Positions 28,272 to 37,759 of a DNA stretch of 64,000 bases are shown piece by piece; position 1 is the first letter of the stretch, and each line of letters begins with the position of its first letter. A program made the translations under genes and the position numbers. Source of the DNA: an uncultured Flavobacterium sp. (lineage in GTDB: Bacteria > Bacteroidota > Bacteroidia > Flavobacteriales > Flavobacteriaceae); assembly GCF_946478785.1 (NCBI RefSeq), contig NZ_CAMLDD010000019.1:38234-102233 (forward strand), read 5' to 3'. The notes beneath the pieces were generated by a model. That model was not told the origin of the DNA. It worked only from the letters and a program-made list of their open reading frames with translations, and searched no databases.

Positions 28272-30290
28272 TTAGATTCTTTTCAAAACAATTTTTTCTG
28301 TTTCTTTTGCAATCATCGCTTTATAATATTCCTTCAGCATTTCGTATTGTTGCGTTGAGACAATAGCGTTATTAATTTGATGGGAAATAATCATTTGAAG
28401 CGTATTTTCGTTAGCAGCTATATTAAATTTGAAAGAACCTAAATTATCTTCCATGCTCATTGCAGCAGGTGCAGGAAGTGTTTCAACTGTAAAACCATCC
28501 GGAATTTTAATTGTAATGTTATACTTATCCAGAAAAGGAAATCCAAAATCAACCGGATACTCTCTTGTTTCCTGATTAAAAGGATTTTTTTCATTAGTGA
28601 AAAATAACATCGGGGACACATAGATTTTTCCTCCTATTACTTCACATAAATTATTTCCTGTAAAAGAATACGTTTCTATGATTGGTTTCAAGATATCTAT
28701 TTCGTCTGTCTTTGAATAATCGCTGATTTCTATTTTGTTATTTTCATTTTCGAGTTTTTCCAGATATTCATCTTCTTTGGTACTAAAAATATTCTCTCTG
28801 GTAATCATGGCATTGTAATCTGTGCACTGTCTTTTTGCTTTTCCTGCAATTTTTCCATCTGCATCAATGCTATAACTCATAAAAACAATATCATTTGATG
28901 CTTTTTTAGGCATTAAGTCGATTTCTTCTGAGGTTCCGTCTTTTCTGATTAGTCTTCCATACCAATTTAAGGTGCGCATAGGCAAAACATTTGGAACAGA
29001 AAATTTATCTGAAGCATCTAATAATATATTTCCGTTCTCGGTTTCAACTGCAGCAATTACATAGTTATATGCTGTTCTGTTTGGGAACAATGCAATTCCG
29101 TTCGATCTTGTACTAACTAAAACCGGATTTGCTGTTAAGCCGGCATAACGCAACATTGCAGTAAGCATTAAATTTATCTCTGCAATATTTCCTGATTTTT
29201 CCTGATATGCTTTACGTACTCCTTTATCGCAGCTATAACCATAATATTTATTCCATTTTACATTTGATTTCACATGGTTCAGAATAACTATTATTTTTTC
29301 TTCAGGCTTAGTAATCCCTGCTAACAATGCTTTTAAATCATTTTCAAAATATCCGGTTTTATTTAATTCAGGGCCAAAATCATCATATTCATAAATTGTC
29401 TTTGCAACTGAATTCCAATCTGTAGAAAAGGTTTTTAGGGGACTATTTGGATATTTAATCATTGAAAGTTCCTGTTCTAAACTTGAGGTATAATTATCAA
29501 TATTATTTATGAATGATTCCTCTTTCATTGCAGGTAAATCCTGAGCGGAGTAAGTGGTTTGTATTTCTGTATAATCAACCTTTTCTGTATGAAAAGTTGT
29601 TTTTGTAACTCCTGGCCCTTCAGATCTTTCCTTGCTGTTAAACATTATTGACTGATTGTTTTTCTTTGCTGTTACTTTAGGAAAAACATATCCTTTTTGT
29701 CTAATATTAAAAGTAAAATATTCAGGTATATAAGTCGTATATTCTGAATGATTTACCGGAATACTGGTTTGAAAAGCCCATTCCCTAATCATCCCAATAT
29801 TAGGCGTTCTTACTGTATAACTATATTCCAACACAGAACCTTCTTTCACATTAGGCATTGTGATTTTTTTTCTTGATCTGTATTTATTAACTTCTTCATT
29901 AAAAACTCCATCACTTTTCAGTTTGGTTTTTTCAATCTTTCCATCAACCAGGTTAAAAGTATTTACATCCGAAAAATCAACTTTTTCTCTTGATTCGTTG
30001 CTTCCAACATAATAAATTACATTTTGATTTGCCCAGTCATAACCTTCTTTTTTATATATTTTAATACGTGCATCTACTTGAGTAACTAAAACAAAACCCT
30101 CACTTTGATTGTATTCAATAGTGGATGTGCCCTTTTTATACAATATTGCTGCAGCTGCAGCTGAATCTTTAGGGTGCATTTTTTGCTCTAATTCGGCAAT
30201 TGATACTTTCCCTAATTTAAATTCCTGAGCAGTTGTTTTAGAAAAAATAAAAAGCACACATAGAAAACGGAAAAATTTAATGAATTTCAT
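28272..30290 (-). CDS. DUF3857 / transglutaminase-fold protein, catalytic residues lost
   Basis: 672 residues, with the same architecture as the gene at 26282: signal peptide (1-22, ending TTAQ), GKVSIAELEQKMHPKD motif, DUF3857-like domain, degenerate transglutaminase core. I369 stands at the catalytic Cys position (GNIAEIN) and Y410 at the His position (YNYVIAA), while D425 is kept. The two paralogues are alike along their length (for example TYSFTGNN against TFSFTSNN, and NPFNQE in both), pointing to tandem duplication. Gaps are 24 nt upstream and 1 nt downstream. Confidence 0.85.
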   Translation of the reverse strand: MKFIKFFRFLCVLFIFSKTTAQEFKLGKVSIAELEQKMHPKDSAAAAAILYKKGTSTIEYNQSEGFVLVTQVDARIKIYKKEGYDWANQNVIYYVGSNESREKVDFSDVNTFNLVDGKIEKTKLKSDGVFNEEVNKYRSRKKITMPNVKEGSVLEYSYTVRTPNIGMIREWAFQTSIPVNHSEYTTYIPEYFTFNIRQKGYVFPKVTAKKNNQSIMFNSKERSEGPGVTKTTFHTEKVDYTEIQTTYSAQDLPAMKEESFINNIDNYTSSLEQELSMIKYPNSPLKTFSTDWNSVAKTIYEYDDFGPELNKTGYFENDLKALLAGITKPEEKIIVILNHVKSNVKWNKYYGYSCDKGVRKAYQEKSGNIAEINLMLTAMLRYAGLTANPVLVSTRSNGIALFPNRTAYNYVIAAVETENGNILLDASDKFSVPNVLPMRTLNWYGRLIRKDGTSEEIDLMPKKASNDIVFMSYSIDADGKIAGKAKRQCTDYNAMITRENIFSTKEDEYLEKLENENNKIEISDYSKTDEIDILKPIIETYSFTGNNLCEVIGGKIYVSPMLFFTNEKNPFNQETREYPVDFGFPFLDKYNITIKIPDGFTVETLPAPAAMSMEDNLGSFKFNIAANENTLQMIISHQINNAIVSTQQYEMLKEYYKAMIAKETEKIVLKRI

Positions 30291-30314
30291 TTGGTTAGTT
30301 TTGGTTGATTCTGA

Positions 30315-32222
30315 CTAGTCTCTTGTTAATATAATTTTGGCATTATCGTTTCTTGATACCTGCTCTATGAAAAGACGATATTCGTCATATTCCTTATTTG
30401 AATATTTTCCTTTATTTAAAAACATGTAGCGTTTGTAGCTCAGTTTATTATTATCATTTTTGATGATTTCTGTTTTATACTCACCAAATTTCCCTTTCAG
30501 TTCAAAATTTGAAGGTAAAAATTCAATTTTAAAACCAACTGGCAAAGAAATTTCAATTTCATCAATATCCGAATAACCACGCTGAATTTGAAATGGTGTT
30601 TTACGATTTCTGATGCGTTTAACATTACCTTTATTCTGATTGAAAGCGTCTACCGGAAAAATCATTTTATTGTTCGAAATCACACCATAATTCATGGCAC
30701 TTACCTGTACATCTTCGGTAAAACGAATATTTTCTTTATCATTTGAAAAAGTTATTTTTCCTAATTTTAGGTTATTGATATTACTCCAATATTCTTTATA
30801 ATGTGTTTCTTTTTCTGTAGGCTGAAAGGTTTCAGTTCTTGATTTTGAACTATATTGAGAGCCTTCAGAAATTATGGAAATATGGCCCAAAAGATTACCA
30901 TTCTCATCAATTGTGTAATTCCCTTTGTCGATTTGGGAATTCCCTTTGTCTTCGTATACCTTAGTCCTTACAATCACGCCCCCTTCAGGTTTTACAACCA
31001 AAACATCCCTGTCATCCGTAAAAGTACCCTGATAACCAAAAGGATCATCCTGACTTGTGCATTCCAGCCAGACAAAATCATCTCCATTTGGAACCGCCAA
31101 TATCATGTGATTTCCCTGCATCGAAACAAAATCAGACTGAATGTTTGACTTATAGCGATCCCCATATAAAATTGTATTATAAGAAGGGACGTCAACTACC
31201 TGCAAAAGCGCTTTAGTATAATTCGACAATGCTTTACAATCCCCATATCCCAAACGGTCTACATCACTTGCCAGCATAGGTTTCCATCCTCCAATACCAA
31301 CTTGAATACTAACATATCTCGATTTTTTTTGAACAAAATGGTAAACTATTTTTGCTTTTTTAATGGGATCTTTTTCATCTCCAATTATAGCTTTAATTTT
31401 TGTTTTCGTTTCTTCCGGTAATTCAGTAGTTCCTGCTAATATTTTTTCAGAATACCATTTCCCAAAATCAGTCCAATTTGAAGCATTCCCGTCAACACCT
31501 TCCAAATGAAAACGCTCTAGTCCCATCATAACTTTTGGAAAAAGCTCTTTATAAGATGGGCTGTAATCTTCTGGTTTTTGGGCTAAAAGATTATTCGCCG
31601 AATACGAAAGCTGCGTATTAGTATCGATTGTTTTTTTTACTTTAAAATCAGAAAATTGAAACTCCTTCTTTTTGAAACCCAAATCTGGAGGATAAAAAAC
31701 ATTTAAGGATGAATTTTCAATACTTGTATAAGGCGTTCTTAAAGGCATCCAACTTGGAAGAAAAGCGGTGGATGAAGTTTGTACTTCACTATTAAATTCA
31801 ACTGTAAAAGGGTAAGAAATTGGCGTGTAATCTAAATAAATATAGCGACTATCTGAGAAAAGAGTCCCTCCTCCAACAACACTCTGATCCTTAAAATCTT
31901 TTCTTTTTATCTTTTTGATTTCCTTACCAAAAGCATCATAAACTATTGCTTCTATATTTTTAACAGAAGTTGACTTATCGTAAAACTCATAAGCTTGTAT
32001 GGCTTCAACGCCCTTTTCGTTCAAGACTGTTACGACACGATGATTTTTAGCAATCATGTTTCGCTGTGAAGAAATCAAGATATCTGTTTGATCTAAACGA
32101 ACAACTGCATAAGCGTTTTCTTTAAGACTATCGGCGATTGCAGCAATTGGAAATTGGCTCTTCTGAGCAGTAGAAGTAAGGGAAAACAATAAAAGGAGTA
32201 ATACAGAAATCAGGTTTTTCAT
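30315..32222 (-). CDS. DUF3857 transglutaminase-like protein, Cys and His intact
   Basis: 635 residues. Signal peptide (1-20, ending STAQ), DUF3857 domain (about 40-210), transglutaminase-like domain (about 290-400). The nucleophile is C329 in RLGYGDCKALSNY and the histidine H372 in GNHMILAV; the acid position carries E387 in VWLECTSQ. It could be a protease, amidase or crosslinking enzyme of the envelope. First gene of the three-paralogue operon, with its own promoter. No substrate can be inferred. Confidence 0.87.
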   Translation of the reverse strand: MKNLISVLLLLLFSLTSTAQKSQFPIAAIADSLKENAYAVVRLDQTDILISSQRNMIAKNHRVVTVLNEKGVEAIQAYEFYDKSTSVKNIEAIVYDAFGKEIKKIKRKDFKDQSVVGGGTLFSDSRYIYLDYTPISYPFTVEFNSEVQTSSTAFLPSWMPLRTPYTSIENSSLNVFYPPDLGFKKKEFQFSDFKVKKTIDTNTQLSYSANNLLAQKPEDYSPSYKELFPKVMMGLERFHLEGVDGNASNWTDFGKWYSEKILAGTTELPEETKTKIKAIIGDEKDPIKKAKIVYHFVQKKSRYVSIQVGIGGWKPMLASDVDRLGYGDCKALSNYTKALLQVVDVPSYNTILYGDRYKSNIQSDFVSMQGNHMILAVPNGDDFVWLECTSQDDPFGYQGTFTDDRDVLVVKPEGGVIVRTKVYEDKGNSQIDKGNYTIDENGNLLGHISIISEGSQYSSKSRTETFQPTEKETHYKEYWSNINNLKLGKITFSNDKENIRFTEDVQVSAMNYGVISNNKMIFPVDAFNQNKGNVKRIRNRKTPFQIQRGYSDIDEIEISLPVGFKIEFLPSNFELKGKFGEYKTEIIKNDNNKLSYKRYMFLNKGKYSNKEYDEYRLFIEQVSRNDNAKIILTRD

Positions 32223-32238
32223 TCGTAAGTAATTTCGC

Positions 32239-32272
32239 CAAATATATATTATTTTTAGAAATCCTTAACAAA
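32239..32272 (-). promoter_or_regulatory. Promoter of the DUF3857 operon
   Basis: On the minus strand TTTG (32269-32272) is followed after 22 nt by TATATTTG (32239-32246). The -7 is a full consensus match; the spacing is at the long end of the usual range. Confidence 0.55.
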
Positions 32273-32285
32273 TGTTTAGGAATAT

Positions 32286-32738
32286 TTACTCCCTATTTTT
32301 ACTGTCAATTAAAATAGTCACGGGACCGTCATTTAACAGACTGACTTTCATATCGGCACCAAAAATTCCGGTTTGTACTTTTTTATTGAATTCTTTTTCT
32401 AAAGAATTTACGAAATTCTCATACATCGGAATGGCGAATTCTGGTTTTGAAGCTTTTATGTAAGATGGACGGTTTCCTTTTTTTGTAGAAGCATGAAGTG
32501 TAAATTGACTAACCACAATTATATCCCCATCAACATCCTGAACCGAGCAGTTCATGACATCATTTTCATCGCCAAAAATGCGCATTTTAATGATTTTTCC
32601 AACTAGCCAGTCAATATCTTCCTGGGTGTCAGCATCTTCAATTCCGACTAGAACCAATAGTCCTTTTTGGATATCAGCTACAATTTTAGAATCGACTGTT
32701 ACGGATGCCTGAGAAACTCTTTGAAGAACAACTTTCAT
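32286..32738 (-). CDS. dtd: D-aminoacyl-tRNA deacylase
   Basis: 150 residues, full length. It hydrolyses D-amino acids wrongly attached to tRNA. The two family signatures are present: SQFTLHA at 77-83 and NDGPVTILID at 136-145, which carries the GP motif that inserts into the partner active site of the dimer. The N-terminus MKVVLQRVSQASVTVD is canonical. It follows the four-helix-bundle gene and rsgA on the same strand. Confidence 0.95.
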   Translation of the reverse strand: MKVVLQRVSQASVTVDSKIVADIQKGLLVLVGIEDADTQEDIDWLVGKIIKMRIFGDENDVMNCSVQDVDGDIIVVSQFTLHASTKKGNRPSYIKASKPEFAIPMYENFVNSLEKEFNKKVQTGIFGADMKVSLLNDGPVTILIDSKNRE

Positions 32739-32748
32739 AATAATGGAA

Positions 32749-33168
32749 AATTATGAATGGTGAATTGTGAATTCATATTGAGGTCATTTTTTGTTTCGTT
32801 GTAATTATGATTGAAGCTAAAATTTTATTTATTTCGACAATATCAGATTTTATAGATTGAAATTGCGTTTGATTCAAATAGTCAGATTGGTATAGTAATT
32901 CTAACCAATAATCGGTTTCATTAGCTTCTTTCTGTGCAATAGCAAGTTTATGAATAAAATCTTTTTTACTTTCTGCTTGCTCTGACTCTCTGACTAATGC
33001 TCCAATTGCTGTTCCGCTTCTAAGTAATTGTTTGCTTAAAAGAAACTCTTTCTTTTCTTGATTCAAAAACTGAAACAATTTAATAATCCTCAAGGCGAAA
33101 TTAAAAGATTTTGTTTTTGTAACGTTTCCAGACATAATTCACAATTAACCATTTACAATTCACAATTA
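32749..33168. repeat. Inverted GTGAATT-type repeats flanking the four-helix-bundle gene
   Basis: The left flank (32749-32773) ends GGTGAATTGTGAATT. The right flank (33136-33168) contains AATTCACAATT twice, the inverse of the left. They abut the gene on both sides, and the right one overlaps the rsgA stop codon. This is the layout of a small inserted cassette. Confidence 0.5.
32773..33135 (-). CDS. Four-helix-bundle protein (23S rRNA intervening-sequence type)
   Basis: 120 residues, four amphipathic helices. The pattern FNFALRIIKLFQFL, then LLSKQLLRSGTAIGALVRESEQAESKKDFIHKLAIAQKEANETDYWLELL, matches the S23/IVP family found in rRNA intervening sequences and, in Bacteroidota, widely as stand-alone genes. 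Some relatives (Avd) work with diversity-generating retroelements, but no reverse transcriptase or variable repeat occurs in this window. It sits between rsgA and dtd, bracketed by inverted repeats. Confidence 0.82.
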   Translation of the reverse strand: MSGNVTKTKSFNFALRIIKLFQFLNQEKKEFLLSKQLLRSGTAIGALVRESEQAESKKDFIHKLAIAQKEANETDYWLELLYQSDYLNQTQFQSIKSDIVEINKILASIIITTKQKMTSI

Positions 33169-34149
33169 TTTCTGGTTTCTGGTTTCATCACTAATTTTGC
33201 GATCTTCGTCATAAGAATCAGTACGATAATTTTCCTCGTCGCCCTCCAGTATTTTAAGATAACTGTTGTAGCGCGACCAGGCGATTTCATCTTTTTCTAA
33301 AGCTGCCTTTATGGCGCAATGCGGTTCTTCTTTATGCAGACAATTGTTAAACTTGCATTGGTCTTTTAGTTTAAAGAATTCAGGAAAATAACCACTGATT
33401 TCTTCCTTTTCCATATCAACAATTCCGAATCCCTTGATTCCGGGGGTATCGATGATTTTTGCATTAAAAGACAAATCATACATTTCGGCAAAAGTTGTCG
33501 TATGCTGACCTTGTTTGCTGGCTTCCGAAATGTTTTTTGTTTTAAGATGCAAGGAAGGTTCCATGGCATTTACCAAAGTTGATTTCCCAACTCCTGAATG
33601 TCCCGAAAACATACTGACTTTGCCAATCATCATTTCTTTTAATTCATCAATACCTTTCATCTCTGTTGATGAAACGCGAAGACATTTATAGCCAATTTGC
33701 TGATAGACATATTGCATATATAATTGATCGTCTGTTGTCGCTTCATCAAAAGTGTCGATTTTATTGAAAACCAAAATTGTTTCGATATTGTAAGCTTCAG
33801 CAGTAACTAAAAAACGGTCTATGAAATTGAAAGTCGTTGGAGGATTATTTATCGTTATTAATAAAAACACACGATCAATATTGGATGCGATAATGTGCAT
33901 TTGATGCGACAGGTTAACCGATTTCCGAACGATGTAATTCTTTCTTTCGTGAATATTAAAAATAGTTCCGGTTACAGCATCCGAAGTTTCTTCCAATTCA
34001 TAATCGACAATATCGCCTACAGCAATAGGATTGGTACTCTTGATACCTTTCATCCTAAACTTGCCTTTCATACGGCATTCTATAAAATCTCCTTGTTCAG
34101 ATTTTACAGTGTACCAGCTTCCTGTAGATTTATAAACGAGTCCTGTCAT
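33166..34149 (-). CDS. rsgA: Ribosome small-subunit-dependent GTPase A
   Basis: 327 residues. It assists late maturation of the 30S subunit. An N-terminal OB fold (1-70) precedes a circularly permuted GTPase: G4 NKID at 129-132, G1 GHSGVGKS at 183-190, G3 DTPG at 234-237. The C-terminal zinc site uses C265, C270, H272 and C278. The last residues (DETRNQK) are encoded by a GAAACCAGAAACCAGAAA stretch that looks like dispersed simple repeat, so the C-terminus may have been altered by repeat insertion. dtd and the four-helix-bundle gene lie downstream. Confidence 0.95.
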   Translation of the reverse strand: MTGLVYKSTGSWYTVKSEQGDFIECRMKGKFRMKGIKSTNPIAVGDIVDYELEETSDAVTGTIFNIHERKNYIVRKSVNLSHQMHIIASNIDRVFLLITINNPPTTFNFIDRFLVTAEAYNIETILVFNKIDTFDEATTDDQLYMQYVYQQIGYKCLRVSSTEMKGIDELKEMMIGKVSMFSGHSGVGKSTLVNAMEPSLHLKTKNISEASKQGQHTTTFAEMYDLSFNAKIIDTPGIKGFGIVDMEKEEISGYFPEFFKLKDQCKFNNCLHKEEPHCAIKAALEKDEIAWSRYNSYLKILEGDEENYRTDSYDEDRKISDETRNQK

Positions 34150-34284
34150 TCAAACTTAGATTTTAGATTTTAGATTTAGATTGTTCTAAAACTAAAAAAT
34201 ATTAAAAGGCAAAATTACGTTTTTAGAATTGAACAACGCAACTTCGCCTTTTAAAATTGAATACATAATTTGAATTTCAATTGC

Positions 34285-37200
34285 CTACCAAACAATTTCA
34301 GCTAAAACATCATTTTCTTTAATTTTTCCTAACTGAATTGTTTTTAAAGCTTTCGTTGTTTTTCCTGCTTTAGTGGTATAAATTTCAACCATAACTGTTG
34401 CAGGACCATTTTCAGTCAATTCACTTTCGCCAAAATAATTCGTTTTAATTTGATATTTTCCTTTCACAGCATTTCGAATCAGATATTGTTCGGGACCATA
34501 ACCCTGTGTGAAATCTTTTGAAAATTTTGCACCTGCTTCTGTTGATTTACGGGCATAATAACATTCTTCCCCTGTTGGTTCGATAATATGTAAATCCAAA
34601 TCGACATCCATCAAATTCCAGTTCATAATAATTCGAATATCAACCGGCATTTTTTGAAGGTACTTTTTATCTAATTTACCTGAATCCAAACCTGGATGCT
34701 CAGTCATCAATCGATTAATATCCATCAGAATAATATCTTCAACCCCTTCATATTGTCCGCTCATTTCTCCAAAATAATTCACTTCCAAAGCTTTTACCAA
34801 TTGATCAAAAGCTTCCTGATATTTACCTGCATCTTCAAGTGCCAAAGCGTAATCGCGTAAACTTTGTGGTTCGTGCGCTCTCCATTTTGCAATTTGTTTT
34901 GCAGTAAACAAAGCATCATCAAAATCTTTCCACTGACGTAAAGTGTAAGTCAATGTTTTATAAAGCTGATGATTTTCTAAACCTAAATCGGCAATATTGC
35001 TGATTACCTGTAATGCTTTTTTAACCTCTCCCTGATTGTAGAAAAAGTGTGCTACATCAAAATAAAAACTTGGATTTCTCTCTTGGGATTTTCTCAATTG
35101 GAAATACAAATCGTACTGTTTTTCTTTTGGAGCTGATGATAAGGCTTTTAAATACAATCTGTCTGGATTCCAGATTTTTGATTCATTTTCAACAATTACA
35201 GATTCTCCAGATTGCCCCACTTCATCTCTTACAGCCTGATCATTTTTTAGGTCTGAACTTGTTTCATTTTCTTTATTGGCCACTTTGTCACTACTTACTG
35301 ACGGCGAGACTTGAAGTCCCGACACTCTGCTGGCAAGCGCTTGAGATATATCAACACTTTTAGAAGCTCTTTCAACTGAAACAGATTCCACAGCACCAGT
35401 AAGATCTCTTTTTTGCATTGTTCCATAACCAGCAACAACAACCTCTTGTAATGAGTTTGAATTTTCTTGTAATTGAACTCGAATCTGATTGTTTCTGCCC
35501 ACATTTACGCGAGTAGATTCATAACCAATAAAACTAATATCTAACGTACTATTCTCAACAGCTTGTATCATAAAATTACCTTCAAAATCTGTAGTTACAC
35601 CTTGTCTATTAATCGTAACAGTTGCTCCGGGTAATGGTAAACCTTCATGATCTGAAACAACTCCCCTAATGTATCCGACAGGCACACTTGCGCTTCTCCC
35701 TGAAATCACATTTGAAACATTGTTATTTTGTCGTATAGGTTTTTTAACTTTTGGTTTTGGAAGCGGTTTCGGAGCCACATATTTAATATCCTGTTTCCAC
35801 CAGGAATTCAATCCTGCAAAATAACGGTCTATATTCTCCCAATTATTTTTTTGTTTGGCCAGATTCGTATCATGCTCCTGTTTTTTAATTCGATCAAATT
35901 CTGCACGCAATTCGGCTGGTGGGACAATATCATACATAATATAATCACGAATATTTTCTAAAACAATCAACGAAGTATTTTTAGTTATAATACCATATTT
36001 CTTTCCTAAAAGTTCAATTTCTTCAGCGTTTTTGGCATATTGTAAATCAAGGCTAGCAATTTTTTTCTGTGCCCAAAGTTTTTCAATATTGACAGCATTC
36101 GTGTTTTGAACCGATGCGTCTAAAGTTATTTTTCTTTCTAAAACAGCTTCATTATAACCAAACAAAAGCGTAATTTCATTTTTCGGATTCAGTGAAATTC
36201 CCGAAAAACTAAAACTTCCCGAAACCGAAGTTCCTTCCAGCGGAAATAAATCCGTCACTGTAAAGTTTTCTTTTAGTCCTAAAAACTTCAAATTATTGTT
36301 GACCAGTTTATCCAAAGCATTTTCTACATTCAATTGATTCAGATTAATAAAATTTCCGCCCGTTTGCATGGATGAAAAATTCAGAAAAGCAAAATCTGCA
36401 GATGCTGAAGACGTAATCGTATAAACTGGCTTTTTGGTTTTTGGTAATGTATTCTCGCTCAAAGAAGATAATCCATCCGAGAAAAACAAGTATTCATCAT
36501 GCCCAACAAAATTGAGTTGAGAAAAACGGGTTCCTCCATCATACCTTGCGCTTTGCAAAACCGATTTTAATTCTGCCCAATTTCCATTCGAAATCACATA
36601 TTCTTTTTGTTTTTCAAAAGTGTAATTCAAAAAATACAAGGTCACTTTTGTATTTTTTATTTTTTGAAAATAAGCATCCAGCAAATCCAGTTCTTTTTTT
36701 AAATCCCTAGTTTGGCAGCTCAAAGAATTATCCCAAACCAATCCAATTGAAGCCGCTGTTTTTTTAGCTACTTTATTTCCTTCAATAAAAGTATTTCCAT
36801 AAAAATAATGCTGACCTACAATATCCTGCATCACAACACTTGGAATGTTCTGCTGAATCGGAATCTTGAAAACCAGTTTTTCAGAAGGCTGGTAGTTTTC
36901 TTTTTTTAATGAAGTCTGAAAAGATTGATTCCAGTTGGAAAAAGCAATAACTTCTCCGGAATTTTCTGCAACAGTTGGAGAAGCCGAAGCTCCTAAAACC
37001 GAAACATTGATCTCGAATTTATCCAGCTTTTTAGGATAACGGCTCACCAATTGATACGCCAAGTTATTTTTATCAAAGGCTGACAATTCTTCTTCATAAC
37101 CAATAATAACAATTCGTTCTCCATTTGGCATCAACGGATAAATTCGGGTTCTGAAATTATTCCCATCCACTTTCTCCAATAATCCCGGATCAACACGACG

Positions 37201-37569
37201 GTGTTCAATAGCCTCAAAAACCTGTTTTCCTTTATTTTTATTTACAGGAACAGCTTCACGCATTTTCCCATTAATATCAATGGCATATCTCGAAACCGAA
37301 ACATTTTCCGGCAATGGAAAAATCAATTCTGCTTCCATTTGACGATTCCCCGAATTAAAAAAATGCATTTCAGCTGTAGTGTAAGCAATATTGCCTACCA
37401 CTTTCACATTGACAATCAACTGACTCATTCTGACTTTTTCAGCTTCTTCTCCTTTTACGGTCATTTCCGGACTTTGTGCAAAAGTTTTGGTTCCTAAAAA
37501 AAGTAAAACATAAAATAATAATTTCAAACGCATTTGAAATTTCTTTGGCGTAAACATTTTTGATTTCAT
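34285..37569 (-). CDS. Multidomain VIT protein with SusC-like plug signature and DUF2135
   Basis: 1094 residues. Order: signal peptide (about 13-32), VIT domain (about 35-165), von Willebrand A-like region (about 270-400, SIGLVWDNSLS, then FFSDGL), helical region (490-590), carboxypeptidase-regulatory-like beta sandwich (about 632-705, YIRGVVSDHEGLPLPGATV), a TonB-plug signature of SusC type (about 708-755, EVVVAGYGTMQKRDLTGAV), TPR-like helices (about 830-930), and a DUF2135-like domain (about 975-1065, MNWNLMDVDLDLHIIEPTG). No beta barrel follows the plug signature. Probably periplasmic or surface exposed. In-frame ATG codons at residues 5 and 13 are possible alternative starts. Confidence 0.83.
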   Translation of the reverse strand: MKSKMFTPKKFQMRLKLLFYVLLFLGTKTFAQSPEMTVKGEEAEKVRMSQLIVNVKVVGNIAYTTAEMHFFNSGNRQMEAELIFPLPENVSVSRYAIDINGKMREAVPVNKNKGKQVFEAIEHRRVDPGLLEKVDGNNFRTRIYPLMPNGERIVIIGYEEELSAFDKNNLAYQLVSRYPKKLDKFEINVSVLGASASPTVAENSGEVIAFSNWNQSFQTSLKKENYQPSEKLVFKIPIQQNIPSVVMQDIVGQHYFYGNTFIEGNKVAKKTAASIGLVWDNSLSCQTRDLKKELDLLDAYFQKIKNTKVTLYFLNYTFEKQKEYVISNGNWAELKSVLQSARYDGGTRFSQLNFVGHDEYLFFSDGLSSLSENTLPKTKKPVYTITSSASADFAFLNFSSMQTGGNFINLNQLNVENALDKLVNNNLKFLGLKENFTVTDLFPLEGTSVSGSFSFSGISLNPKNEITLLFGYNEAVLERKITLDASVQNTNAVNIEKLWAQKKIASLDLQYAKNAEEIELLGKKYGIITKNTSLIVLENIRDYIMYDIVPPAELRAEFDRIKKQEHDTNLAKQKNNWENIDRYFAGLNSWWKQDIKYVAPKPLPKPKVKKPIRQNNNVSNVISGRSASVPVGYIRGVVSDHEGLPLPGATVTINRQGVTTDFEGNFMIQAVENSTLDISFIGYESTRVNVGRNNQIRVQLQENSNSLQEVVVAGYGTMQKRDLTGAVESVSVERASKSVDISQALASRVSGLQVSPSVSSDKVANKENETSSDLKNDQAVRDEVGQSGESVIVENESKIWNPDRLYLKALSSAPKEKQYDLYFQLRKSQERNPSFYFDVAHFFYNQGEVKKALQVISNIADLGLENHQLYKTLTYTLRQWKDFDDALFTAKQIAKWRAHEPQSLRDYALALEDAGKYQEAFDQLVKALEVNYFGEMSGQYEGVEDIILMDINRLMTEHPGLDSGKLDKKYLQKMPVDIRIIMNWNLMDVDLDLHIIEPTGEECYYARKSTEAGAKFSKDFTQGYGPEQYLIRNAVKGKYQIKTNYFGESELTENGPATVMVEIYTTKAGKTTKALKTIQLGKIKENDVLAEIVW

Positions 37570-37654
37570 GACTCGAAAAGTTAAGATTGTATATCAATAT
37601 AGAGAACTAAAAACAAATAAAGGTTGGAAACAACTTCAATTAATTTCATAAAAA

Positions 37655-37689
37655 AATCTCCAAACCTTATTTTTAAAGGGATGGAGATT
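37655..37689 (-). terminator. Intrinsic terminator of the Phe/Tyr operon
   Basis: On the minus strand AATCTCCA pairs with TGGAGATT around a partly paired loop, followed by seven T. It lies about 100 nt past the stop of the DAHP synthase gene. Confidence 0.75.
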
Positions 37690-37759
37690 CTACTTAATTA
37701 TCTAAATCACAACTATGATATAATAAAAGCTATAAAAAAGTTTGCAAAAACTTAAATTC

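Noticed and set aside
32773..33135. Diversity-generating retroelement (Avd-like protein)
   Set aside because: No reverse transcriptase or template/variable repeat pair lies near the four-helix-bundle gene.
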